Source: Desulfoplanes formicivorans
Lineage (GTDB): Bacteria > Desulfobacterota > Desulfovibrionia > Desulfovibrionales > Desulfomicrobiaceae
DNA length: 64,000 nt
Reading direction: 5' to 3'
NCBI RefSeq assembly: GCF_001748225.1
Contig: NZ_BDFE01000015.1
Location: forward strand, 297,437-361,436
Part shown: one piece after another, positions 45,131 to 56,939 of the stretch
Layout: every line of letters begins with the position of its first letter
Position numbering within the stretch: the first letter of the stretch is position 1
Made by a program: the position numbers and the translations under genes
Notes under the pieces: generated by a model
Seen by the model: only the letters and a program-made list of their open reading frames with translations
What the model was told of the DNA's origin: nothing
The model's database searches: none

Positions 45131-47566
45131 TCAACGGGAGGTATCGCGATCCTCGTCCCTTTCCACCAGATCGCAACAGATAAGGGTCTGATTGTCACCC
45201 ATGCGGACCAACCGTACGCCCTGGGTTGCCCGGCCAACCAGGGAAATGTCATTGATGCCTATGCGGATGATCTTGTTGCCGGAAGTCAGGAGGATGGCTT
45301 CGTCTTCATTGTCCACCATGAGGGCGCTGACAACAGGCCCGGTCTTGGGGGTGATGCGCATGTTGATGATTCCCTTGCCCCCGCGGGACTGGTTGCGGAA
45401 CTGGTCCACATGGGTTCTTTTGCCGTAGCCGTTTTCCGCAATGGTCAGAAGCTCCCGCTTGCCGGTCTCGGACAGGATGACCCCGGCAACAACCGTGTCG
45501 CCTGGTCTGAGGGTAATTCCCTTGACCCCGGCCGCGCTCCGTCCCATGGAACGGACCTCGGAACAGTCAAACCGGATGGAAAATCCGTTCTTGGTTACCA
45601 GGATGATTTCGTCCTGCTGGGCAACTTCCCTGACGGCCAAAAGCTCATCATCTTCCTTGAGCCCCACGGCTATGAGCCCTTGGCTGCGGACATTCTTGTA
45701 CAGGTCCATGGCCGATCTTTTGACAATGCCGTTGCGGGTGATGAACAAAAAGTACTTGTTTTCGGGAAATTCCCGATAGGTCATGGCCGTGGCCACCCGT
45801 TCGTTTTCACCCAGGGAAAGCAGGTTGGCCACGTGAATGCCCTTGGCCGTTCTGCCGCCTTCCGGGACTTCATGCACCTTGATCTGGAACATGCGGCCCG
45901 TGTTGGTGAACAAATTCAGGTATTGATGATTGCTCGTGGTCAGCAGTTGGGAGATGAAATCCTTGTCCGTGGAAAAGGCCCCGGCAATGCCCACACCGCC
46001 ACGTTTTTGCTGCTGGTAGTTGTGCAGGCCGGTACGCTTGATATACCCCTTGTTGGAAAGGGTGATGACCATGTCGTCGTCGGGCACGATATCCTCGATA
46101 TCAATGCTGTCGGGGTCGTGGGCCATGATTTCCGAGCGCCGAGGGGTGCCGAACGTCTCCTTGAGGGCGAGCAGCTCGTCACGGATGACGCCTTTGAGGA
46201 CTTCAGGGTTTTCAATGATGCTGCGTAAAAACTCGATGCGTTTGAGCAGTTCGGTATATTCGGCAATGAGTTTTTCCCGCTCCATATTGGTCAGGCGTTG
46301 CAGCCGCATGTCCAATATGGCCTGACTCTGGATGTCGGAAAGCTCGAACCGTTCGCCCAGACGCATCTTGGCTTCGGTGGGCGTGCTCGAAGCGCGAATA
46401 ATGGTTACCACCTCGTCAATATTGTCCAGGGCGATGCGCAATCCTTCCAGGATATGGGCCCGGTGTTCCGCCTTGGCCAGGTCAAACCGTGATCGACGAA
46501 CAATGACTTCTTTGCGGAAGTCGATGAAGTATTCCAGTATCTGCTTGAGATTCAGGAGCTGGGGCCGGTTGTTGACCACGGCGAGCATGTTGATGCCGAA
46601 GCTGGTTTGCAATGCCGTATACTTGTAAAGCTTGTTGATGATGACATCTGCGTAGGCTGTCTTTTTCAGATCAATGACAATGCGGATGCCGCCCAGGTTG
46701 GATTCGTCCCGCAGATCGCTGATGCCTTCCAGCTTGTTTTCATTGACCAGGGCAGCGATTTTTTCCACCAGTTTGGATTTGTTCAGAGCGTAGGGAATTT
46801 CCGTGATAACAATGGATTCAAGGCCGTTTTTGCGTTCTTCTACCTGAACGCGACCCCGTATTTTTACACTGCCCCTGCCGGTTCTGTAGGCCTCGGCAAT
46901 GCCGTCCCGGCCGTAGAGAAGCCCGCCCGTGGGAAAGTCCGGTGCTTTGACCACGCGAATCAGATCGCTCATGCTGGTTTCGGGCTCGTCCAGAACCAGC
47001 AGCACGCCGTCCACGATTTCCACCAGATTGTGGGGGGGGATATTGGTGGCCATGCCCACGGCGATTCCCGAAGATCCATTGATGAGCAGATTGGGCACCT
47101 TGGTCGGCAGGACTTCGGGTTCCTGAAGGCTGTTGTCGTAATTGGGCCTGAACGTGACCGTGTTCTTTTCGATGTCCGCAAGAAACTCTCCGGCCAGCCG
47201 GGACATGCGTGCCTCGGTATACCTCATGGCTGCGGCCGAGTCGCCGTCAATGGAGCCGAAGTTGCCCTGCCCATCCACCAGGGGATCGCGCATGTTGAAA
47301 TCCTGGGCCATGCGGACCAGGGCGTCGTAAACCGCTGAATCACCATGGGGATGGTACTTACCAATGACGTCACCAACAACACGGGCCGATTTTTTGTACG
47401 GCCGGTTGTAGGTGTTGCCAAGCTCGTGCATGGCATAGAGAATTCTGCGGTGGACCGGCTTGAGACCGTCGCGCACGTCCGGAATGGCTCGTCCCACAAT
47501 GACGCTCAGGGAATATTCCAGGTAAGATTTTTTGATTTCTTTCTCTATACTGACATCGTTTAACAC
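45131..47566 (-). CDS. gyrA: DNA gyrase subunit A
   Basis: 811 aa. The catalytic Tyr lies in [12 protein letters not shown] at about residue 122. The quinolone-resistance region reads [15 protein letters not shown], with Ser and Asp at the usual sensitive positions. The six-bladed C-terminal domain contains the GyrA-box QQKRGGVGI and repeated GxxxRxxxVxQxxxxSRGG-like units ([12 protein letters not shown]). It forms A2B2 gyrase with GyrB, introducing negative supercoils. Part of the dnaA-dnaN-gyrB-gyrA cluster. Confidence 0.98.
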   Translation of the reverse strand: MLNDVSIEKEIKKSYLEYSLSVIVGRAIPDVRDGLKPVHRRILYAMHELGNTYNRPYKKSARVVGDVIGKYHPHGDSAVYDALVRMAQDFNMRDPLVDGQGNFGSIDGDSAAAMRYTEARMSRLAGEFLADIEKNTVTFRPNYDNSLQEPEVLPTKVPNLLINGSSGIAVGMATNIPPHNLVEIVDGVLLVLDEPETSMSDLIRVVKAPDFPTGGLLYGRDGIAEAYRTGRGSVKIRGRVQVEERKNGLESIVITEIPYALNKSKLVEKIAALVNENKLEGISDLRDESNLGGIRIVIDLKKTAYADVIINKLYKYTALQTSFGINMLAVVNNRPQLLNLKQILEYFIDFRKEVIVRRSRFDLAKAEHRAHILEGLRIALDNIDEVVTIIRASSTPTEAKMRLGERFELSDIQSQAILDMRLQRLTNMEREKLIAEYTELLKRIEFLRSIIENPEVLKGVIRDELLALKETFGTPRRSEIMAHDPDSIDIEDIVPDDDMVITLSNKGYIKRTGLHNYQQQKRGGVGIAGAFSTDKDFISQLLTTSNHQYLNLFTNTGRMFQIKVHEVPEGGRTAKGIHVANLLSLGENERVATAMTYREFPENKYFLFITRNGIVKRSAMDLYKNVRSQGLIAVGLKEDDELLAVREVAQQDEIILVTKNGFSIRFDCSEVRSMGRSAAGVKGITLRPGDTVVAGVILSETGKRELLTIAENGYGKRTHVDQFRNQSRGGKGIINMRITPKTGPVVSALMVDNEDEAILLTSGNKIIRIGINDISLVGRATQGVRLVRMGDNQTLICCDLVERDEDRDTSR

Positions 47567-47647
47567 GTTTTCCTCGCTTGCAAGATGTGCCCCCTTTCTT
47601 GTTCGGGGATGGATGATTCAATGGCTCGATTCGGGGCGGTGGTGAAG

Positions 47648-50119
<2,472 letters not shown>

Positions 50120-50128
50120 TCATATCGT

Positions 50129-51286
50129 CTAGGCGTCCTCTTCTTCCGTGTAATAGGTATCCTCGGTGATTTCCACGGGCATGGTGATCACGAAATAATC
50201 GGGATCGTCTTGACCGGTGATTTTGCACGGATCAAGAGGGCCAGCCAGCCGGAAAGTGATTTTGGTTGACGTGAAATGAGACAGGATTTCCAGAAGGATT
50301 CGGGTGGGTATGGCTATCATGTCCAGATTGCCCTGGAATTGGGCGGCAATGATTTCCGATCCTTCGCCAAATTCTTGCCCATGACATGACAGGCCCAGCT
50401 CTGTTGGATTGAAGTGGAGATAGGTGGATTTACTCGATTGGGTATTGAACAGACTGATGCGCTCCAGGGCGTCGGTGAGCTCGTATTTGTCAACTTCCAG
50501 GGTACTTTGAAACAAACTTTCGTAACTATCGATGAAATTGCGGTAGTCGGGAAATTCATGCGTTCTGCGGGGCACGCTCATGAGTTCATGGCCCTTGGCC
50601 GAGCGCAAAAACATCCGTTTTGCCCCCAGGCTCACGGCAATGTCCTCGGGTCGGAGCCATTTGGCTATCTCATTTAAATCCTTTTTGGCGATGAGGACTC
50701 CTTCTGTACCCAAAGATACATGGATGTCGGGAGTTGTGAACCGGATCATGCCGAATTGATGCCCGTTCATGCCGCACACCTCCACAACGCCTTCGACAAG
50801 GGGCGTGAATTTGATACAGTTCATGGCCCCGGTATCCTCTTCGTCGTTGATGCAAAAGGCAATTTTGTCGATGACTCGTTGCAGGAGTTCGCCCGACCAG
50901 GTGCCTCCGATTTCTTCGGGCATGGCCTGGAATTCCTGGAACCAGGACGGATTATTCAGGGGAAGTTTGTATTTTTTCTTACCTTGATGGATCAGGATGG
51001 TCGGGCCGTCAGGATCGGCTTCAAAAGTCAGTTCCCCGGGAGGAAGCTTGCGGATGAGATCACTGAATTTTTTGCCATGGATACCAACCCGACCGGCTTC
51101 CAGGGTCTGGGCCGGATAGGTGCCGGTGAATTCGATGTTCGAATCAGTGGCCATGATGGTGAGGGTGTTTTCCCGGGTTTCCAGCCAGATGGTCCGCAAA
51201 TAGGCGGTTCCGGTTTTGGCAGGAATGATGTTGGCGGCCAGCTGGACGCCTTCGACAATATCTTCCTTGAGAACCTGGCATTTCAT
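50129..51286 (-). CDS. dnaN: DNA polymerase III beta (sliding clamp) subunit
   Basis: 385 aa, with three clamp domains. MKCQVLKEDIVEGVQLAANIIP at the start and ATDSNIEFTG follow the family pattern. The C-terminal end is the usual FVITMPVEI-type strand, with an acidic tail (EITEDTYYTEEEDA). The clamp tethers the replicative polymerase to DNA. It lies between dnaA and gyrB on the same strand. Confidence 0.96.
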   Translation of the reverse strand: MKCQVLKEDIVEGVQLAANIIPAKTGTAYLRTIWLETRENTLTIMATDSNIEFTGTYPAQTLEAGRVGIHGKKFSDLIRKLPPGELTFEADPDGPTILIHQGKKKYKLPLNNPSWFQEFQAMPEEIGGTWSGELLQRVIDKIAFCINDEEDTGAMNCIKFTPLVEGVVEVCGMNGHQFGMIRFTTPDIHVSLGTEGVLIAKKDLNEIAKWLRPEDIAVSLGAKRMFLRSAKGHELMSVPRRTHEFPDYRNFIDSYESLFQSTLEVDKYELTDALERISLFNTQSSKSTYLHFNPTELGLSCHGQEFGEGSEIIAAQFQGNLDMIAIPTRILLEILSHFTSTKITFRLAGPLDPCKITGQDDPDYFVITMPVEITEDTYYTEEEDA

Positions 51287-51367
51287 GATGAACTCCTTAC
51301 GTGGTCGTGGGCTTGGCTATCGTACCCCGGTACAAGAATACTTACGAACGGTTGAGATGCTGCTTGT

Positions 51368-52699
51368 TCATGTGGTCTGGAAAAGATGATTCTGGTCGGG
51401 ATGACCAGCACGGTTTTGCTGGGTTTCCCGGCATTTTTTGCTCAATGTATCGAGCTGGTGTCGCATTTCGGGCTTTGCCGCCCGCAGTGATTCCATTTTT
51501 CGGCAGGCATAAATGACCGTGCTGTGATCCTTGCCGCCAAAGATACTCCCGATATGGGGAAAGGAGTAGTTGAGCAGTTTCCGGCACAGGTACATGGCTG
51601 CCTGCCTCGCAAGGACAATGTCGTGTTTGCGGGTGGAGGACAGCATTTTCGAGCTGGGTACTCCCAGATGGTCGGCAACCACCGCGATGATCATTTCATG
51701 GGTGAGTTCCGTATTGGCCTGAGCATCAAGTCCTTTGAGAATATTGATGAAATCTTCTTGCGCCATCTGGGGCGAAATGAGATTCTGGAAGGCCAGAATC
51801 TTCAGCAGACACCCTTGCAAGCTGCGAAAGTCCGAAAAATGCTGGGCCAGGGTGAGCATTTGTTCGGCACTGAGATCAATGTGACGCTGTTCACAGGTTT
51901 GACGGATGAACTGCAAGCGGACATCAAGATCCGGACGCTTGAGGGTCACCATCAACCCCCATCCCAGACGGGATTTGAGGCCGGGTTCCAAAAGGCTCAT
52001 TTCCTGGATGCGCTTGCTGGTGGCCAGAATGATCTGCTTGTTGGCATCGTGAAAGGCGTTGAATATGGATAAAAAATCGTATTGAAAATTGATAACCGAC
52101 TCCAATTCTTGGAAATCATCAATAATCAGGGCCTCGGCATCGAGTATTTTCTGCATGCCAAAGGGGGCGCTGACCTGTTTGTGAAGCTGGGAAAGGGTAC
52201 CCCAAAAAAGCGTCTTTGCTGGACTCCTTTTCTGCAACGCATTGAGTATGGCTTTGCAGAGGTGGGTTTTTCCGGAACCGCTTTTTCCGTAAAGCACAAA
52301 GGGATTATAGACGGTTTCCTTTTTTGATACAATCTCTTGGGCAGACGCAAAAGGAAAATAATTTTTATGATTCACTATGAATGATGTAAAATCTACATCA
52401 CTGCTTGTATTGTTTTTTGTATTATCGGTTGTTATTTTTTGTTGTATGAATTGATTTTTATTTTTGTTATTACGATTTGAAACGCAATATCTTATATTTC
52501 CTTTGTTATCAAAACATTTTGAAACTGCATCCTCGAAATGGTGCTTGTATGTTTTGATGAACATGTTCATAAAAAATGTGTGAGGAAAGCTCACGTCCAC
52601 TTGTGAGTCGTTTAAAGAAATATCAAGAGGATCAAACCAGCGTTTGAGTTCTTCCTCTTCGAATTTCTGCTTCAGGATTCGACGTATTTCCTTTACCAT
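51368..52699 (-). CDS. dnaA: Chromosomal replication initiator DnaA
   Basis: 443 aa. Domain I is about residues 1-80. Domain II is short and Asn/Lys-rich, and the DNA under it is extremely AT-rich. The AAA+ domain III has Walker A YGKSGSGKTHL, Walker B ALIIDDFQ and the arginine-finger region SRLGWGL. Domain IV carries the DnaA signature IGSIFGGKDHSTVIYA. It opens the origin as an ATP-bound filament. The ATG at 52699 (MVKEIRRILKQKF) begins conserved domain I. No DnaA-box cluster is recognised in the 113 bp upstream, so the origin may be elsewhere. Confidence 0.96.
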   Translation of the reverse strand: MVKEIRRILKQKFEEEELKRWFDPLDISLNDSQVDVSFPHTFFMNMFIKTYKHHFEDAVSKCFDNKGNIRYCVSNRNNKNKNQFIQQKITTDNTKNNTSSDVDFTSFIVNHKNYFPFASAQEIVSKKETVYNPFVLYGKSGSGKTHLCKAILNALQKRSPAKTLFWGTLSQLHKQVSAPFGMQKILDAEALIIDDFQELESVINFQYDFLSIFNAFHDANKQIILATSKRIQEMSLLEPGLKSRLGWGLMVTLKRPDLDVRLQFIRQTCEQRHIDLSAEQMLTLAQHFSDFRSLQGCLLKILAFQNLISPQMAQEDFINILKGLDAQANTELTHEMIIAVVADHLGVPSSKMLSSTRKHDIVLARQAAMYLCRKLLNYSFPHIGSIFGGKDHSTVIYACRKMESLRAAKPEMRHQLDTLSKKCRETQQNRAGHPDQNHLFQTT

Positions 52700-52812
52700 T
52701 ACGGAAAAAATCACCACAAAAGCATGCAAAAGGGTTTTTGAGCAAATGGTTGCCCGTGTAGCCGGATTGTTGTAGGTTCGAATCGAACGTTGTTTACGAG
52801 GAGGAATGACAC

Positions 52813-53985
52813 ATGGGAAAAGAATTCATAGTTACCAAGACCATCACGGAAATCAATAAAAAGATCAAAGCCGGCAAAGCCGTGGTCCTTGATGCGCAGG
52901 AAATGACAAAACTAGTTCGGACCGAAGGCAAGGTCAAGGCTGCAAAAAAGGTTGATGTTGTGGCTACCGGCACCTTTTCTCCCATGTGCTCCTCGGGGCT
53001 GCTGTTCAATATTGGTCAACGTCCGCCGACCATCAAGACTTCAAGGGTTTGGCTCAACGGGGTTCCCTGTTTTGCCGGGCTGGCTGCCGTGGATTCCTAT
53101 CTTGGCGCAACCGAACCCAGTGAAGACGATCCGCTGAACAAGGTGTATCCGGGAACGTTCAAGTATGGCGGGGCCCATGTCATCGAGGACCTAGTCAGGG
53201 GCAAGTCCGTGCATCTCAAGGCAGAGGCCTATGGCACGGATTGTTATCCCCGAACACGCCTTGAACGGGATATCACCTTGAACGATCTGCGGGATGCGGT
53301 TTTGCTCAATCCGCGCAATGGCTATCAGAACTACAATTGTGCGGTGAACAGCACGGACAAGGTCAAGTACACCTACATGGGACCCCTCAAGTCTCATTTT
53401 GGAAACGCCAATTTTGCCACGGCCGGTGCCTTGAGTCCCTTGTTCAATGATCCCTATTTCAAAACCATTGGTCTTGGAACCAGGATCTTTCTGGGAGGCG
53501 GTGTCGGGTATGTGCTGGGCCCGGGAACCCAGCATGTCCCTGATCCCCAGCGCAACGAACGGGGCATTCCCCTGACCGGTGCGGGGACCCTCATGGTCAA
53601 GGGGGATCTCAAGCAGATGAAGCCGGAGTTTTTGCGCGGGGTCAGCATTGTGGGCTATGGGGTTTCCATGGCCATTGGCCTGGGCATTCCCATTCCCATC
53701 CTCAATGAGGACATGGCGTGGTACACGGGAGTCGGGGACGAGAATATCCACATGCCCATTGTCGACTACGGCTATGACTATCCCCGGGCCAACGGCAATA
53801 TCCTGAAGCACGCCACCTTTGCCGAGCTCAAGAGCGGCTTTGTGGATATCAACGGCAAGCGCGTACCGACCGTTCCCGTGACCAGCCATACCAAATCACT
53901 GGAAGTCGCCCGCATGCTCAAGCAATGGATCCAGGAAGGGTCCTTTCTCTTGACCGAACCCCAGGAGCCCATTCCTGCGTGGTAG
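52813..53985 (+). CDS. COG1900 (DUF39) homocysteine-biosynthesis / sulfurtransferase protein
   Basis: 390 aa, full-length DUF39 domain without the CBS pair or ferredoxin domain found in some archaeal homologues. Distinct pieces are GTFSPMCSSGLLFNIGQ, WLNGVPCFAG, GTDCYPRTRLE and LGGGVGYVLGPGTQHVPDP. In methanogens and sulfate reducers this family acts in O-acetylhomoserine-independent homocysteine synthesis from aspartate semialdehyde and sulfide. The conserved Cys residues in MCSSG and DCYPR are candidates for persulfide carriage. GAGGAGGAATGACAC precedes the ATG. It is divergent from dnaA and ends in a strong hairpin. Confidence 0.9.
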   Translation: MGKEFIVTKTITEINKKIKAGKAVVLDAQEMTKLVRTEGKVKAAKKVDVVATGTFSPMCSSGLLFNIGQRPPTIKTSRVWLNGVPCFAGLAAVDSYLGATEPSEDDPLNKVYPGTFKYGGAHVIEDLVRGKSVHLKAEAYGTDCYPRTRLERDITLNDLRDAVLLNPRNGYQNYNCAVNSTDKVKYTYMGPLKSHFGNANFATAGALSPLFNDPYFKTIGLGTRIFLGGGVGYVLGPGTQHVPDPQRNERGIPLTGAGTLMVKGDLKQMKPEFLRGVSIVGYGVSMAIGLGIPIPILNEDMAWYTGVGDENIHMPIVDYGYDYPRANGNILKHATFAELKSGFVDINGKRVPTVPVTSHTKSLEVARMLKQWIQEGSFLLTEPQEPIPAW

Positions 53986-54009
53986 GCACCTTCTTTACGT
54001 TACCTTATA

Positions 54010-54048
54010 GAAGCGCCCGGCATCCGGAAGACGGATGCCGGGCGCTTC
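54010..54048. terminator. Long perfect hairpin between converging genes
   Basis: A perfect 17-bp inverted repeat (54010-54026 with 54032-54048) around a 5-nt loop lies between the COG1900 gene (plus) and the AhpD-like gene (minus). GC-rich, no clear T-run on either side. Likely bidirectional terminator or mRNA 3' stabiliser. Confidence 0.65.
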
Positions 54049-54084
54049 TGTCATATCTGCCGGCGGGGCCAAGCGTGTTGCCTG

Positions 54085-54426
54085 CTACTCGTCCTCGTCA
54101 AAAATGGCTGCGATTTCGTCGTATACATATCGCAGATACATCATTTTGGGGCTTCCTCCCATGGCCACGGCCAGCCAGGCGGCATCAATGATTTCATCCT
54201 TGGTTGCGCCACTGGTGGCTGCCCCCTGAACGTGCAGGGCGATACACATGTCACATTGGGAAATGATGGCGTTGGACAGTAAGATCAGATGCTGCACCTT
54301 GTCATCCAGGGAGGAACTTTTTTTGAGCTCCCTGGAAAAATCCTGATACTTTTTGTAAATGTCCCTTCTGGTCCGGTTGATATCGCGAAACGTCTGGGCA
54401 ATGTCTGTTGAGCGATCTGCAGCCAT
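54085..54426 (-). CDS. Carboxymuconolactone decarboxylase/AhpD-family protein
   Basis: 113 aa alpha-helical protein. The AhpD-type redox motif is CDMCIALHV (CxxC then His three residues on) at about residue 58, followed by GAATSGATKDEIIDAAW. With this motif the protein can act as a thiol peroxidase/disulfide reductase rather than a decarboxylase. The substrate is unknown. A 52-aa ORF lies 63 bp upstream on the same strand. Confidence 0.88.
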   Translation of the reverse strand: MAADRSTDIAQTFRDINRTRRDIYKKYQDFSRELKKSSSLDDKVQHLILLSNAIISQCDMCIALHVQGAATSGATKDEIIDAAWLAVAMGGSPKMMYLRYVYDEIAAIFDEDE

Positions 54427-54489
54427 GAGCTCTCCTCCTGTTGGCGTGGTGGTGAAAGAGGGCAGATAGGGGCACCCCTCACCGCATAA

Positions 54490-54648
54490 TTAGGAATCTA
54501 TCTCCTGGAAAATGGTATTTACGGCATCCAAAAGTTTTTCCAGCGGGTCTCCCTGGGCCTGAATAATAGCAATAACCTTGTTCAGCTCTTCCGGGTGCTG
54601 CTGGGCAAATGTCATAAGGGAGGTCATGATCTCAGGTGTTACTTCCAT
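54490..54648 (-). CDS. Small hypothetical protein (52 aa)
   Basis: A short ORF with GGAG about 6 nt before the ATG (MEVTPEIMTSLMTFAQQHPE). It is predicted mainly helical and acidic towards the end. It lies 55 bp after the beta-hydroxyacid dehydrogenase and 63 bp before the AhpD-like gene on the same strand, so it is probably part of one operon. The longer frame to 54795 overlaps the dehydrogenase gene and looks non-coding. Family unknown. Confidence 0.6.
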   Translation of the reverse strand: MEVTPEIMTSLMTFAQQHPEELNKVIAIIQAQGDPLEKLLDAVNTIFQEIDS

Positions 54649-54703
54649 AGCATATACTCCATAAGATTTGTTGCGTCTTTTCAAGACAGGAGGGTCATGC
54701 TGC

Positions 54704-55585
54704 TTATCGGTTCTGCATGGCCTCAAGGACCTTGAACAAAGCCTGGGTGCCCTTGTGCTCCATGCCCTGGTCGGCTGCGGTCTTGTAGAAGTCATGGACC
54801 AGGGAAAGGCCGGGCAGATTGATGTTCATGGCCTGGCATTCATCCAGGGCAATGCCCATATCCTTTATAAAATGCTTGATGAAAAAACCGGGCTCAAAAT
54901 CCTGTTTGGCGATTCTGCGTCCCAGGTTGTTGATGGACCATGAGGAGGCGGCGCCGCTTCCGATGATGTCGATGACCTCGTCCATGTTCATACCGGCTTT
55001 TTGGGCGTACAGCAAGGATTCTACCACGCCGATCATGGTTCCGGCAATGAGGATCTGGTTGGTCATCTTGGTGTGCTGGCCACATCCGGGACCGCCCATG
55101 AGGGCAATGGTCTTACCCATGATGTGCAACAAGGGCAGGACCCGGTCAAAGGCGGCCTGATCTCCCCCCACCATGATGGCCAGGGTTCCCTGGCGCGCGC
55201 CCAGGTCGCCACCGGAAACTGGGGCATCCAGGGCCGCGATGTTCCGTTGGGCTGCCTCGTCATAAATGGCCTTGGCCAATGATGGTCGTGATGTGGTCAT
55301 GTCCACGATGATCCCTCCCTGGGGCAGGGTGGACAATACCCCGTTTTCTCCCAGAATCACGCCGGCTACATCCTCGGGAAAGCCGACAATGGAGAAAACC
55401 ATATCGCATTCACAGGCCAGCTCTGCCGGGGAATCACACCAGACAGCTCCACGGGCGATCAGGGTGGCGGCTTTTTCCCGGGTTCGGTTGTACACCCGCA
55501 TGGGGTATCCGGCTTCCATCAGGTGGGCGCACATGGGTTCGCCCATGACCCCGGTTCCGATCCAGCCGATTCTTTCCTTATTCAT
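54704..55585 (-). CDS. NAD(P)-dependent beta-hydroxyacid dehydrogenase (3-hydroxyisobutyrate dehydrogenase family)
   Basis: 293 aa. It has the N-terminal dinucleotide motif IGWIGTGVMGEPM, the substrate loop DAPVSGGDLGARQGTL, and the catalytic Lys in GCGQHTKMTNQI followed by the C-terminal helical domain. It oxidises or reduces a short beta-hydroxyacid (3-hydroxyisobutyrate, tartronate semialdehyde, succinic semialdehyde); the exact one cannot be told. AGGTTC precedes the ATG. Probable operon with the two small downstream genes. Confidence 0.9.
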   Translation of the reverse strand: MNKERIGWIGTGVMGEPMCAHLMEAGYPMRVYNRTREKAATLIARGAVWCDSPAELACECDMVFSIVGFPEDVAGVILGENGVLSTLPQGGIIVDMTTSRPSLAKAIYDEAAQRNIAALDAPVSGGDLGARQGTLAIMVGGDQAAFDRVLPLLHIMGKTIALMGGPGCGQHTKMTNQILIAGTMIGVVESLLYAQKAGMNMDEVIDIIGSGAASSWSINNLGRRIAKQDFEPGFFIKHFIKDMGIALDECQAMNINLPGLSLVHDFYKTAADQGMEHKGTQALFKVLEAMQNR

Positions 55586-55616
55586 CGCGTGAACCTCCGT
55601 ATCTTCAGCATATCGT

Positions 55617-55647
55617 CACGTTTGCGGCAGCGCATGCCGCAAACGTG
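55617..55647. terminator. Perfect 13-bp hairpin after the HD-domain gene
   Basis: CACGTTTGCGGCA (55617-55629) is perfectly inverted at 55635-55647 with a 5-nt loop. It touches the HD-gene stop at 55649 on its downstream side. No T-run. It lies between the HD gene and the dehydrogenase, both on the minus strand. Confidence 0.5.
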
Positions 55648-55648
55648 G

Positions 55649-56242
55649 TCAGCCCTCGGCCAAAAATCCCTGGCGTACCGCCTTGTCAATAATATCCTCG
55701 GCAAATTGCCAGAGTTCCGGTGAGGCTTCCCTGATCTTGGCCATGCGCTTCTGGACCTGGCTTTTCAGGGTTCCATGGGTCTTCCAGGTTGTTCCTTGGG
55801 AATAATAATTGTGCAGCAGGGGCATGAGCCGGTCCATGGAATGGGCGAATCTGGCTTCACGGGTCTGGCCCTGTTCGAATTCTTCCCACAGGTTGCGTAA
55901 CGCCTGGGTCTGATCGTGGGGAAGCAGGCCGAAAATCCGTTCGGCCGCTGCTTGTTCCCGCGCTTCCTTGTCCTTGTATCCCTCCGGATCGTAGGCATAG
56001 GTGTCGCCCGCGTCGATCTCCACGATATCGTGGAGAAGAAGCATGGTCACCACGCGGAAAAGATCCACATCCTCCCCGTAATCCTGTCCCAGCACCAGGG
56101 CCATCAGGGCAATATGCCAGCTGTGCTCGGCCGAATTTTCCCGCCGCAGGCTGGGCCTGATCCGCGACTGCCGTCTGACATCCTTGAGCTTGTCCAATTC
56201 CAGAAGGAAATCGATTTGTCGGGTGAATCGTTCGTTGTCCAT
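55649..56242 (-). CDS. HD-domain protein, YfbR/HDDC2-like 5'-nucleotidase
   Basis: 197 aa. The metal-binding residues are arranged as in YfbR: the His in RRENSAEHSWHIALMA, then the HD pair in VTMLLLHDIVEIDAGD and the later Asp in SMDRLMPLL. Known members dephosphorylate deoxynucleoside 5'-monophosphates in the cytoplasm. The ATG at 56242 (MDNERFTRQ) is the first in frame. A long AT-rich gap follows upstream to the hdr operon. Confidence 0.87.
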   Translation of the reverse strand: MDNERFTRQIDFLLELDKLKDVRRQSRIRPSLRRENSAEHSWHIALMALVLGQDYGEDVDLFRVVTMLLLHDIVEIDAGDTYAYDPEGYKDKEAREQAAAERIFGLLPHDQTQALRNLWEEFEQGQTREARFAHSMDRLMPLLHNYYSQGTTWKTHGTLKSQVQKRMAKIREASPELWQFAEDIIDKAVRQGFLAEG

Positions 56243-56939
56243 GGCCCGACAAATATCCCAAAGATGTCTGTTTGCAAACCTTATCTGTCGCCCCCTTTAG
56301 AAATATCATTTTCAACTCTTGTGCATCTCTGAGAAGCAAGGCCATGGGCAATCTATAGGTGCATAGACATTTTTGATGCGAATAAAAATGAATATAGATA
56401 AAATAAATGTATCGTGTTTTCAAATATGATCATGTTTGTATGGGGGATAAATCCTATTTGACAATTTTTTTGGCAACAATCTATGGTGAGATGAAAAACA
56501 TAATTCAAGGTATATGCTGTATTTTATGGTTTATACGTTGGGCACTACGCATGTTGACTTGCTTTGCCCATCGTTGTTGTGCTTGGATAATTCTGGATGT
56601 TTTTGTGGTTTTGGCCTTGGCATAAAGCAATGCTTCTTGGTGTCTCTGCGAGCGCATGGTGAAAAATTGTCTGGACGTCACCATCTTGAACTTCATGGCC
56701 GTTTATAATCTGATTGTGTGAGAAGTATCAGGTCGTCACATTACAACCAATCTGCAATACGTTTTTGGAAGGCTCATTTGTTCATGTGATCTTTGTTATC
56801 ATGCCAATGGGCAGGAAAACAAGGTGCCATCTCTTGCCATGTCCGGCTCCATTGGGAGTGTGCGGTAGAGTGTTTGCTGGTGTGAGACACTACCGTGGGA
56901 CATCATGGTGAAGATCTTCAACATACTAAGGAGGACTCA
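56243..56939. other. Long AT-rich divergent leader upstream of hdrA (about 700 bp)
   Basis: No convincing gene on either strand. Short frames exist at 56407-56625 (plus) and 56505-56696 (minus), but they lack ribosome-binding sites and family resemblance. It should hold the promoters of the HD gene and the hdr-mvh operon. See the promoter candidate at 56458. Confidence 0.6.
56458..56487 (+). promoter_or_regulatory. Candidate sigma70 promoter of the hdr-mvh operon
   Basis: A perfect -35 TTGACA (56458-56463) is followed after 18 nt by TATGGT (56482-56487) as -10. It points to hdrA and would leave a leader of about 450 nt. No sigma54 (GG-N10-GC) site was seen. Moderate support only. Confidence 0.35.

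Noticed and set aside
51287..52812. oriC next to dnaA
   Set aside because: I looked for clustered TTATNCACA-type boxes in the gaps on both sides of dnaA and found none.
56407..56708. Small ORFs in the hdrA leader, including a basic frame on the minus strand
   Set aside because: No ribosome-binding sites, atypical composition, and no recognisable transposase motif.
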